11,316 nucleotides of DNA from an uncultured Collinsella sp. (GTDB lineage Bacteria; Actinomycetota; Coriobacteriia; Coriobacteriales; Coriobacteriaceae): assembly GCA_902464485.1 (NCBI GenBank), contig CABQJJ010000051.1, positions 1-11,316 on the forward strand. The letters run 5' to 3'. The notes beneath the pieces are model-generated. The model saw nothing but the letters and a program-made list of their open reading frames with translations. It was not told the DNA's origin and ran no database searches. The position numbers and the translations under genes were made by a program. This document shows, one piece after another, positions 1 through 6,169 of this stretch. Position 1 is the stretch's first letter; each line of letters opens with the position of its first letter.

Positions 1-55
1 GGACGCCGCCCTCTCAAGGCGGAGATCACCAGTTCGAATCTGGTACGGGCTACCA
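1..55 (+). tRNA. tRNA-Glu (CTC), 5' end cut by window edge
   Basis: This is the 3' part of a tRNA-Glu. It includes the anticodon arm with loop CTCTCAA (anticodon CTC, reading GAG), the T arm with TTCGAAT, the acceptor 3' strand ACGGGCT and an encoded CCA at 53-55. All 55 bases are identical to the matching part of the complete copy that follows 22 bases later, so this is a recent or homogenised tandem duplication. The acceptor 5' strand and D arm lie outside the window. Confidence 0.93.
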
Positions 56-77
56 CTTCTTTTCTGCTGAAGCTTAT

Positions 78-154
78 GGCCCGTTCGTCTAGCGGTTTAG
101 GACGCCGCCCTCTCAAGGCGGAGATCACCAGTTCGAATCTGGTACGGGCTACCA
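78..154 (+). tRNA. tRNA-Glu (CTC), complete
   Basis: This is a complete 77-base tRNA including an encoded CCA (152-154). The acceptor GGCCCGT (78-84) pairs with ACGGGCT (144-150), with a G-T wobble at the first pair. The D arm follows. The anticodon stem CCGCC/GGCGG closes a seven-base loop CTCTCAA, giving anticodon CTC for glutamate GAG codons. The T arm is ACCAG-TTCGAAT-CTGGT. The spacer from the preceding copy is 22 bases with no terminator, so both are probably cut from one transcript whose promoter lies before the window. Confidence 0.96.
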
Positions 155-164
155 TGTTTTTGAT

Positions 165-196
165 ACCCGGTCTTTCGTAAGAAGGCCGGGTTTTTT
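165..196 (+). terminator. Rho-independent terminator of the tRNA-Glu transcript
   Basis: A stem of about ten pairs is formed by ACCCGGTCTT (165-174) and the strand ending in GGCCGGGT (182-191), with one T-G wobble and a seven-base loop. It is followed directly by six T residues (191-196). It begins ten bases after the tRNA CCA end, so it most likely ends the tandem tRNA transcript and insulates the next gene. Confidence 0.85.
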
Positions 197-244
197 ATTG
201 CTCGTGGTCTGGTCTGTTAATCCCATTTGCCTCATAGCTTTACG

Positions 245-272
245 TTTTGCTCATCTCCCATACGGGTACAAT
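245..272 (+). promoter_or_regulatory. Candidate promoter of the flippase-like gene
   Basis: TACAAT at 267-272 is a good -10 hexamer (five of six bases). The best upstream match, TTTTGC at 245-250 with a 16-base spacer, is a poor -35. The position is sensible: after the tRNA terminator and about 33 bases ahead of the chosen start codon. The -35 is weak, so this is only a candidate. Confidence 0.3.
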
Positions 273-305
273 AGGCCAGATACTTTGACGGTCAGAAGGA
301 GCCTC

Positions 306-1598
306 ATGACGGAGTCCTCTCAGCATAGCCCAAAGCCCCAGGTCGAGGTTTCTGGCGGCGATGACAACAAGAGCGCGCGTCGCGGCGCCATCTTCATCGG
401 CGTTGTGCTGATCGGCTATATCGTCTATCTGGTTGTGACCGGGCAGATGGGACAGTTTTGGGCCGCTATGTCCAGCGTTCAGATGCCCTGGCTCTTCGCT
501 GCATGCTTTTGCATGTTTTTGTATCTTGTTTTTGGCATCGTGGCGTACGCGATCGCCGTTTGGCTCGACCCCGATTCGCCCGTCGGCATCCGCGACCTCA
601 TTTCGGTCGAGGCGAGCGGCATCTTCTTTGGCAACCTGACGCCCATGATGATGGGCTCTACGCCTGCCCAGATTTACCGCCTGACCAAAGCCGGTCAAAA
701 CGTGGGCGAAGCGGGTGCCACGCAGTTCACGCGCTTTATCGTGTACCAATTTGGTTTGGTGGCATGGGGTGCCATTTTGCTGCTCGCCCGTATGCCGTTT
801 TTCGCTGAGCGTTATGGCGACATGACGCTGCTGTGCGTCTTTAGTTTTGGCGGCCACTGTTGCATCCTGCTCGGCATCTTTGCCGTGGCGTTGATGCCCA
901 AGACCGTTACGCGCGTTGCTCATTGCATCATCAATTGGCTCGAGCGTGTGGGCGTCTCGGCCACAAAGATCGAGGGCTGGCGTACCTTTGTCGATGGTGA
1001 GATCTATTCGTTCTCTGAGAAATTCAAACTCTCTGCCGGCCATTTTTCATCCATGCTGCTCACGGTCGTCATCACTATGCTTCAGCTGGCGTTTTTCTAC
1101 CTGGTTCCCTACTTTTTGATGCTTGCCTTCGGTCAACACGATGTCGACTTTTTCTCGGTCATGGCCGCAAGTGCCTTTGTTCAGCTGCTGAGCTCCGCCG
1201 TTCCGCTGCCCGGTGGCACTGGTGGTGCCGAGGGCGGCTTCGCACTGTTCCTGGGACACTTTTTTGGCACGGCATCGACTGCCGGCTATCTGCTGTGGCG
1301 TCTGATCACCTTTATCGCGCCGACCATTTTGGCCGCGCCTTTGCTGGGCCTTAAGAGCGCTCACAACGAGAGTATCCATGCGCGCTGGGACCGTGTGATG
1401 CGCAAGCTCGGACGCACGCCTCAGACGCCCTCTACACCCGTTAAGGCTCATCCTGCGTACCAGGTTACCGTGGACCCCAATCAGCGTGCCCAAAAGGCTG
1501 CTGTGGTCTCTAAACCGGCACGGAAGACCTATGTACGTCAGACTGGCGACGGTATCCGCGTTTCCCCGGCGGCGCTCAATAAAAAGAAGCGGCCCTAG
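306..1598 (+). CDS. Flippase-like integral membrane protein (YbhN / LPG-synthase TM family)
   Basis: This is a 430-residue multi-pass membrane protein resembling the UPF0104/TIGR00374 family, the transmembrane part of lysylphosphatidylglycerol synthases (MprF) and related proteins. Seen: hydrophobic segments near residues 27-44, 62-86, 145-162, 175-197 and 250-275 and further ones to about 350; a conserved region at about 104-125 (GIFFGNLTPMMMGSTPAQIY); and the family's proline-glycine motif PLPGGTGGAEGG at 300-311. There is no cytosolic aminoacyl-transferase domain, so it cannot be a full MprF. Members of this family are thought to move or hold lipid-linked substrates at the cytoplasmic membrane; the substrate here is unknown. 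The last 80 residues (351-430) form a polar, basic, proline-containing tail, probably cytoplasmic. The start at 306 is preferred because AGAAGGAG (294-301) precedes it; the frame is open upstream to 198, but that would add an unlikely leader that spans the candidate promoter. Confidence 0.85.
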   Translation: MTESSQHSPKPQVEVSGGDDNKSARRGAIFIGVVLIGYIVYLVVTGQMGQFWAAMSSVQMPWLFAACFCMFLYLVFGIVAYAIAVWLDPDSPVGIRDLISVEASGIFFGNLTPMMMGSTPAQIYRLTKAGQNVGEAGATQFTRFIVYQFGLVAWGAILLLARMPFFAERYGDMTLLCVFSFGGHCCILLGIFAVALMPKTVTRVAHCIINWLERVGVSATKIEGWRTFVDGEIYSFSEKFKLSAGHFSSMLLTVVITMLQLAFFYLVPYFLMLAFGQHDVDFFSVMAASAFVQLLSSAVPLPGGTGGAEGGFALFLGHFFGTASTAGYLLWRLITFIAPTILAAPLLGLKSAHNESIHARWDRVMRKLGRTPQTPSTPVKAHPAYQVTVDPNQRAQKAAVVSKPARKTYVRQTGDGIRVSPAALNKKKRP

Positions 1599-1655
1599 AG
1601 CTCTGTCGGCGAGACGTGCGTTCTTAATGATGCTCGTCATTGTTATGCGAGATGT

Positions 1656-1709
1656 AGGATAATCCTCTTACGTTGATTATCTCCCACTTGTACATGAGTG
1701 ATAGGTGGG
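1656..1709 (+). promoter_or_regulatory. Palindromes in the tetR promoter region (candidate operator)
   Basis: AGGATAATCCT (1656-1666) is a perfect 11-base inverted repeat that contains GATAAT (1658-1663), a plausible -10 hexamer. Further down, CACT-N8-AGTG (1685-1700) sits inside CCCAC...GTGGG (1683-1709). TetR-family repressors commonly bind palindromes in their own promoters, so either could be an autoregulatory operator. No convincing -35 hexamer is visible upstream of GATAAT. The assignment is inference from symmetry and position. Confidence 0.35.
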
Positions 1710-1734
1710 CAGTTGATATGAAGGGGACACGTCT

Positions 1735-2346
1735 ATGGCTACCATCAAACCGCGCCTTGACCGCCGTATCGTCCGCAGTCGTAATGCGATTCTTTCGGCG
1801 TTTGAGCGACTGCTCATGGATAAGCCCCTGGCCGATATTACGGTGAGCGCCATCGCGCGCGAGGCAAACGTCGACCGCAAGACCTTCTATGTGCACTTTG
1901 GCACGGTCGATGGCTTGCTCGACGCTATTGCCGTCGATGTGGTCGAGATGATCGTCGATTCGGTCGAGAAGACGCTTTCCTCCATGGGTGGCGACACCAA
2001 CGAGCGTGCACTTGGCGCTGCGGCGTCCTTTTTCAAGACCGTTAACGAGGCACTGTGTAATAACCTGGTGCTCAATCGCCAGTTGATTGAAAACATTCCG
2101 CTCGACGACTTTATGGCTCGCCTGCGCGTGCCGCTCGAACACGAGATCGCTGAGCGCGATCTGCTGCCCGAGGGTCTAAAGGACGAGATGTTCGATTACT
2201 ACCTGGCGTTTTTGCTGTCCGGCATTATCGGTATCTATCGCACGTGGGCATTGTCCGACGGCTCGGTTCCCATCGAGCGCGTCTCGGCGGTCGCCAACGA
2301 TCTGACACTCAACGGCCTGTCGAGCCTGGAGCCTCGCTTGGAATAG
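1735..2346 (+). CDS. TetR/AcrR-family transcriptional regulator
   Basis: This is a 203-residue regulator, normal for the family. Residues 15-60 form the DNA-binding region: a helix, then a helix-turn-helix at about 35-54 (ITVSAIAREANVDRKTFYVH) with the hallmark KTFYVHF of TetR recognition helices. Residues 65-203 are a helical ligand-binding or dimerisation domain, with a late segment (FLLSGIIGIYRTW...) like that of the TetR_C_7/DhaS-type C-terminal domains. The ligand cannot be read from sequence. AAGGGG (1721-1726) lies eight bases before the ATG. The gene is on the same strand as the flippase-like gene after a 136-base gap, and convergent with the radical SAM gene. Its targets could be itself or either neighbour. 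The family call is firm; regulon and ligand are unknown. Confidence 0.93.
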   Translation: MATIKPRLDRRIVRSRNAILSAFERLLMDKPLADITVSAIAREANVDRKTFYVHFGTVDGLLDAIAVDVVEMIVDSVEKTLSSMGGDTNERALGAAASFFKTVNEALCNNLVLNRQLIENIPLDDFMARLRVPLEHEIAERDLLPEGLKDEMFDYYLAFLLSGIIGIYRTWALSDGSVPIERVSAVANDLTLNGLSSLEPRLE

Positions 2347-2386
2347 ACCAACTGTTGGCAACTTTCCCCAATCGCCCCTAAATGAC

Positions 2387-2453
2387 TTGCGGTGAAATAG
2401 TGTCTGTTTTTGCTGGTAGAAGACATAGTCAGTCCCTATCTCACCGCAACTTA
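2387..2453. repeat. 67-bp palindromic repeat element, copy A
   Basis: Terminal inverted arms TTGCGGTGAAATAG (2387-2400) and CTATCTCACCGCAA (2436-2449) differ at one position. The symmetry extends outward through CCCCTAA (2375-2381) and TTAGGGG (2451-2457), interrupted on the left by about four extra bases. Inside, TGTCT (2401-2405) can pair with AGACA (2421-2425). The element has the same 67-base length as copy B near 4103-4173 and aligns with it ungapped at about 79% (53 of 67) in one orientation and about 76% in the other. It lies 40 bases after the tetR stop, before the GC-rich terminator. The repeat is seen directly; its nature (MITE, REP-like sequence, or RNA stabiliser) is not settled. 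Confidence 0.8.
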
Positions 2454-2472
2454 GGGGATATATGTCATGGAT

Positions 2473-2517
2473 GGCGCGGGCGCCCCAAATTACCTTGGGG
2501 CGCCCGCGCCTTTGTAT
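2473..2517 (+). terminator. Strong GC-rich terminator hairpin between convergent genes
   Basis: A perfect 16-bp stem, GGCGCGGGCGCCCCAA (2473-2488) with TTGGGGCGCCCGCGCC (2495-2510), encloses a six-base loop and is followed by TTTGTATT (2511-2518). The T-rich tail suits termination of tetR transcription on the plus strand. It is 18 bases from the stop codon of the convergent radical SAM gene and may also block read-through from that side, although no T run follows it in that direction. Confidence 0.8.
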
Positions 2518-2535
2518 TCTATCGATGATGGGGCA

Positions 2536-3969
2536 CTAACAGTTTGATTTAAGCTTGCGGCCCTGCTTTTCAAACTTGTGCATATCGCTATCGGCCATGC
2601 CCTGTGCCATATCGTCATGGCGCTTGGTGTAGAGCGGATCTTTTGGGTCGTTCCAAATGCGCTCTGCCACGGATGACCAGGCTTTGGCGGCGACACGGGT
2701 TTTCTCGCGCAGTTGTTCGGGAGACTCCTTCTCTACCAGGTCGGTGCTCATAGCGCCTGCCGCGGCGACCATTTTGGGCAGTACATCGGGGTTCTCGAGC
2801 ATGGGGCAAGGTTTGAGGTAGTTGTCGTTAAAAGGCTGGCCTTCGTAATACTCCATAAAGAGGGGAGAGCGAAGTGCGTCGAGCAGGCTTACGTCGTGGA
2901 TATTGGCATTGGAGTAGTGAATGAAAACGCACGGCTCGACGTCTCCCGCCGCGTTGATATGTAGGTAGCGTCGCCCGCCGGCGATGCAGCCGCCCACGAA
3001 CTCACCGTCATTTTGGAAGTCGAGGGTAAAGAGCGGCTTTTTCTCGCGCATCTCGCGAATAAAACGGTACATGCGTTCGCGCTGCTCAGGCGTGGGCATA
3101 AGCTCGTTGGTGGCACTGCGGCCGACCGGCATAAAGTAGAAATACCAGCAGAAGAGGGCTCCCTCGCGTATCATCCAGTCCATATTTTCCTCGGTGGCGA
3201 CAGTATCGGCGTTGGCGCTGGTCCAGCAGGTCGAGATACCAAACGGCAGATTTCGCTCACGCAGGAGTTTCATGGCGTGTTCGATCTTTTCGTACGTGCC
3301 CTTGCCGCGGCGGGCATCGGTGGTGTGCTCGTTGCCCTCGGCGCTGATGGCAGGGACAAAGTTTGCAACGCGGATCATATCGTCACAGAACGCCTCGTCG
3401 ATAAGCGTGGAGTTAGTGAAGCAGAGAAACACGCAGTCCTGATGCTTTTCGCAAATTCTGATCAGATCGTGCTTGCGGACGAGTGGCTCGCCACCGGTAT
3501 AGATGTAGATGTGCGTGCCGAGTTCTTTGCCCTGCGTGACGATGGAGTCGATGTCTTCGAAGGATAGATTTTGCTTATAGCCATACTCGGCGGCCCAGCA
3601 GCCCGTGCAATGCAGGTTGCAGGCACTTGTAGGGTCGAGCAGGATGGCCCACGGAATATTGCACTGGTATTTCTCGCGGTTCTTTTCTTGCTGTGGCCAG
3701 GCGAGCAGGTTACCGTCGACAATGAGCGCTTTGAGCAACTTGGTGCGCATTTTGGGATTGAGGCTAAAGATGCGCATGATCAAGTCATACCAATTGCCGC
3801 GGCTCTTGATGACATTGGTGAACGCCTCGCGTTGCACGGGAAATACGCGGTCGGGGACCAGCTTGTTCACGAGGTCCATGATTTTGTCGATGTTTTCTTG
3901 CGGGTTGTCGTCGAGATAATCGATAAGTTTGTTGAGCGCTGCACGCTCCGCTGACTGTGTAAGCGACAT
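2536..3969 (-). CDS. Radical SAM protein with SPASM-like C-terminal region
   Basis: This is a 477-residue radical SAM enzyme of unknown substrate. Residues 1-100 are a helical, polar N-terminal region. The catalytic barrel follows: CNLHCTGC supplies the CxxxCxxC cysteines (117, 121, 124) for the SAM-cleaving [4Fe-4S] cluster, and TGGEP (158-162) is the SAM-binding glycine motif. A C-terminal block has three more cysteines (about 328, 347, 388) in GGCIAGGRRYLHINAAGDVEPC and KPCPM contexts, typical of a SPASM or twitch-like auxiliary cluster. Such proteins modify peptides, proteins or small molecules; no precursor peptide is seen nearby. The frame opens at 3975 (MPM...), but AAAGGA lies only one base before that ATG and seven before the ATG at 3969, so 3969 is chosen. 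It is convergent with tetR and monocistronic here. The enzyme class is firm; its function is unknown. Confidence 0.9.
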   Translation of the reverse strand: MSLTQSAERAALNKLIDYLDDNPQENIDKIMDLVNKLVPDRVFPVQREAFTNVIKSRGNWYDLIMRIFSLNPKMRTKLLKALIVDGNLLAWPQQEKNREKYQCNIPWAILLDPTSACNLHCTGCWAAEYGYKQNLSFEDIDSIVTQGKELGTHIYIYTGGEPLVRKHDLIRICEKHQDCVFLCFTNSTLIDEAFCDDMIRVANFVPAISAEGNEHTTDARRGKGTYEKIEHAMKLLRERNLPFGISTCWTSANADTVATEENMDWMIREGALFCWYFYFMPVGRSATNELMPTPEQRERMYRFIREMREKKPLFTLDFQNDGEFVGGCIAGGRRYLHINAAGDVEPCVFIHYSNANIHDVSLLDALRSPLFMEYYEGQPFNDNYLKPCPMLENPDVLPKMVAAAGAMSTDLVEKESPEQLREKTRVAAKAWSSVAERIWNDPKDPLYTKRHDDMAQGMADSDMHKFEKQGRKLKSNC

Positions 3970-4102
3970 GGGCATATCCTTTCACGTGTGCTTTGTGTGT
4001 GATAATACCCATATGTGGAATTAAAAGCGTGTAAAGAATCCCTATTGTGTCTATTCAACGAATCAATTTGATTTGGGGTGAAGCGTTATAACAGACGCTC
4101 TT
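3970..4102 (-). promoter_or_regulatory. Upstream region of the radical SAM gene, AT-rich
   Basis: This stretch is clearly more AT-rich than the flanking genes and must hold the radical SAM promoter. Read on the minus strand, TATTAT (plus positions 4002-4007) is a plausible -10 hexamer about 32 bases ahead of the start codon, but no good -35 stands at the right distance. AATCAATTTGATT (4061-4073) is a perfect odd-length palindrome, six bases each side of a central base, and could be an operator. Both assignments are tentative. Confidence 0.3.
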
Positions 4103-4173
4103 TAAGTTGCGGTGAAATAGGGTCAGATATAGCCTATTAACAGCATAAACAGTCCCTATTTCACCGCAACTTA
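4103..4173. repeat. 67-bp palindromic repeat element, copy B
   Basis: A perfect 20-bp inverted repeat: TAAGTTGCGGTGAAATAGGG (4103-4122) and its exact complement CCCTATTTCACCGCAACTTA (4154-4173), around a 31-base AT-rich centre. The part matching copy A is 67 bases (4107-4173, or 4103-4169 in the other orientation). TA dinucleotides at 4103-4104 and 4172-4173 flank the inner core, which would fit a TA target duplication, though with a palindrome this can be coincidence. It ends 11 bases from the permease stop codon, so permease transcripts would carry the hairpin at their 3' end. No T run follows on the minus strand, so it is not a classical terminator. Confidence 0.85.
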
Positions 4174-4184
4174 TTGGTGTTGAC

Positions 4185-5399
4185 TTACTGGTAGCGGAGG
4201 CACTCGACTGGATCGAGCTTTGCGGCGCGGCGGGCGGGGTAGAAGCCAAAGATCACGCCGATGCCGACCGATACTGCAAACGCGATCAGCACGGTCGTAA
4301 TGGAGAAGCTCGGCGTAATCGTCCCAGTGGCCCCAAATTCGCTCATAATGCCCGAGTTGGCGGCGAAGAACGTGAGCCCCCAGGCCAGCAGATAGCCAAT
4401 AACGACACCTAAAATGCCGCCGGTGATGCACAGCGCCGAGGATTCGGCCAAAAACTGGGCGGTGATGTCGCGTCGGCTTGCGCCCAAGGCTCGACGAATC
4501 CCGATCTCGCGGATACGCTCGGTCACATTGGTGAGCATCATATTCATGATGCCGATTCCGCCCACAAGCAGCGATATGCCGGCAACCGCGCCCATGATGA
4601 GCGAGAAGGCGCCCATAAAGGAGTTGAGGGCATCGATAGCGCTCTTCATGGAGCTTGCCGACACGCTGTCGTACTCGTCGTCCTCCGAGATGCCCTTCAT
4701 GCTGCGCACCTTGGACTCGATCGTCTTGCAGAGCTTGTCCATATCGGTGCCCTCGGCGGCGAGTGCCGTCACGCTGGGAAACGACGGATTGTCATCGCCG
4801 TAGAGCTCGGAGATCGTTGCTCGGGGCATGTACAGGCTCAGCGAGCCCATGGAGTCGTTGCCGCCGTCGATGACGCCAATGATCTGCACGTCTCCGCTCG
4901 AGACCTTGATGGTCTTGCCGATCGCGTCCTGCTCGTTGCCGTACAGCTGCTCGGCCCCGCCGCGGCCGATGAGCGCCACCCGAGCGCCGGATTTGGACTC
5001 GATGTCGCTATAGGTGCGACCGGCAACGATCTTGCTGGCGCCCACGGCATCGAGCATGTCACTATCGACACCTTGGGCCATGACGGTATAGCTTTTATCC
5101 CCAACTTTGTACTCGGAATAGGCGCTGTCGACGATGCCGATCTGTTCAATTTGCGGCACCATCTTGCGCAGCTTCTCGACGTCCGAATCAGTGAGCTCTT
5201 GGGACGAGTAGATCTGCACCATGCGAGCTGCGTTGAGGCCCAGACTGTTGACCAGGCTGTTTTGAATGCCGCCGATGAGCGAGGTCATGGCTATGACCGA
5301 GGCGATGCCAATGACGATACCCAGGATGGTGAGCAGGCTGCGCCCCTTGTTGGCCTCGAGCGAGTGCAGGGCTTCTTGAACAAGATCGCGGGTGCTCAT
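4185..5399 (-). CDS. MacB-like ABC transporter permease (FtsX/MacB_PCD family)
   Basis: This is a 404-residue permease with the usual MacB layout without a fused ATPase. There is one N-terminal membrane helix (about residues 20-42), a large extracytoplasmic core domain (about 43-270, MacB_PCD type) and three C-terminal helices (about 275-300, 330-355, 368-387). Between them is the conserved coupling segment NVTERIREIGIRRALGA, and at the end YPARRAAKLDPVECLRYQ, both hallmarks of MacB/FtsX-type permeases. MacB-type systems work by mechanotransmission, using cytoplasmic ATP hydrolysis to drive movement of the extracytoplasmic domain, and export peptides, lipids or drugs. The ATG overlaps the TGA of the ATPase gene in ATGA (5396-5399), and AAGGAG precedes it within that gene, so translation is probably coupled. 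The substrate is unknown. It is the last gene of the operon, followed by palindromic repeat B. Confidence 0.93.
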   Translation of the reverse strand: MSTRDLVQEALHSLEANKGRSLLTILGIVIGIASVIAMTSLIGGIQNSLVNSLGLNAARMVQIYSSQELTDSDVEKLRKMVPQIEQIGIVDSAYSEYKVGDKSYTVMAQGVDSDMLDAVGASKIVAGRTYSDIESKSGARVALIGRGGAEQLYGNEQDAIGKTIKVSSGDVQIIGVIDGGNDSMGSLSLYMPRATISELYGDDNPSFPSVTALAAEGTDMDKLCKTIESKVRSMKGISEDDEYDSVSASSMKSAIDALNSFMGAFSLIMGAVAGISLLVGGIGIMNMMLTNVTERIREIGIRRALGASRRDITAQFLAESSALCITGGILGVVIGYLLAWGLTFFAANSGIMSEFGATGTITPSFSITTVLIAFAVSVGIGVIFGFYPARRAAKLDPVECLRYQ

Positions 5400-6169
5400 G
5401 CCTTCTCTCCTTTCGGCGCTGTAGAAGGTGCAGAAATCGTGGGTAGGTTGTTGACGGCCCCGCGTAGCGTATTCGATGCATGTGCGATATACGCGCCGTC
5501 ATGGATGTGCCCGTCGCGAATGGTTACGGCTCGGTCTGCCTCGGCGGCAATGCCCGGGTCGTGCGTGATGAGCACGATGGTCTTGCCGCGCTCTTGGAGC
5601 TTGTGGAAGGTTTCCATGACGAGCGCCCCGGTTGCCGAGTCCAGGTTTCCCGTGGGCTCGTCGGCCAGGATGATGGGCGGATCGTTGACGAGGGCGCGCG
5701 CGATGGCGACGCGCTGCATCTGTCCGCCCGAGAGTTCTGATATGCGGTGATCCCAATGGTCGACCGGTAGCGTGACGGCCTGCAGTGCGTGCACGGCACG
5801 CATCTCGCGCTGGTTGCGCGGCACATTGGTGTAGGACAGCGGCAGCATCACGTTTTCGATAACCGACAGGCGCGGAAGCAGGTTGAAGCTTTGAAAGACA
5901 AAGCCGATGCTCAGTGCGCGCACCTCGGTGAGCTCATCATCGTCGAGTTCGGCGACATTGAGCCCCTGCAGGTAATAGTCACCCGCCGTCGGTTTGTCCA
6001 GGCAACCCAGGATGTTCATGAGCGTCGACTTGCCCGAGCCCGAGGGGCCGGTGATAGCTACGAATTCGCCGGGGTGTACCGCCAGGCTCACGTTGTGCAG
6101 GATGTGAGCGCAACCGGCGTCGCTCTCAAAGATGCGATGCACGTTGCGGATATCGATGACGGGGCGCAT
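5396..6169 (-). CDS. MacB/LolD-type ABC transporter ATP-binding protein
   Basis: This is a 257-residue cytoplasmic ATPase with a complete nucleotide-binding domain: Walker A GPSGSGKST (41-49), Q-loop glutamine 93 in FVFQSFNLLP, signature LSGGQ (146-150), Walker B IILADE (166-171) followed by PTGNLD, and H-loop histidine 203 in LITHD. The spacing and the sequence around the Q-loop fit the MacB/LolD/FtsE subfamily that partners FtsX-like permeases. After about residue 225 there is a 30-residue polar tail beyond the usual family end. The start ATG shares one base with the stop of the adaptor gene (TAATG at 6169), with GAGG just upstream inside that gene; its own stop overlaps the permease start. 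It supplies energy to the neighbouring permease. All catalytic motifs are intact. Confidence 0.96.
   Translation of the reverse strand: MRPVIDIRNVHRIFESDAGCAHILHNVSLAVHPGEFVAITGPSGSGKSTLMNILGCLDKPTAGDYYLQGLNVAELDDDELTEVRALSIGFVFQSFNLLPRLSVIENVMLPLSYTNVPRNQREMRAVHALQAVTLPVDHWDHRISELSGGQMQRVAIARALVNDPPIILADEPTGNLDSATGALVMETFHKLQERGKTIVLITHDPGIAAEADRAVTIRDGHIHDGAYIAHASNTLRGAVNNLPTISAPSTAPKGEKA

Noticed and set aside
198..305. Upstream extension of the flippase-like protein to an ATG-like start at 198
   Set aside because: It would begin right after the tRNA terminator's T run and read through the candidate promoter, and the start at 306 has a strong AGAAGGAG site.
240..1043. Long minus-strand open frame (267 codons) opposite the flippase-like gene
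   Set aside because: It is antisense to a clear membrane protein with a good ribosome site. Its product is rich in His, Arg, Asp and Gly with no recognisable domain, as expected from reading a GC-rich gene backwards.
2375..2518. Repeat A plus GC hairpin considered as a CRISPR or small RNA array
   Set aside because: There are only one palindrome and one terminator stem here, with no regularly spaced direct repeats and no cas gene. A small RNA cannot be excluded but has no visible promoter.
3013..3567. Plus-strand open frame (184 codons) opposite the radical SAM gene
   Set aside because: It lies entirely antisense to conserved cluster-binding motifs and has no ribosome site or domain; GC-rich third positions keep the frame open.
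3867..4058. Small minus-strand frame (63 codons) just upstream of the radical SAM gene, considered as a peptide precursor
   Set aside because: It overlaps the radical SAM coding start in another frame, lacks a convincing ribosome site, and has no leader/core layout or repeated modifiable residues.
4103..4173. Repeat B considered as the rho-independent terminator of the exporter operon
   Set aside because: The stem is strong, but the loop is 31 bases and no T run follows on the minus strand. The match to repeat A points to a dispersed element, although it may still affect the 3' end.
5073..5750. Plus-strand open frame (225 codons) across the permease and ATPase genes
   Set aside because: It spans the junction of two certain minus-strand genes, and its translation has no family resemblance.
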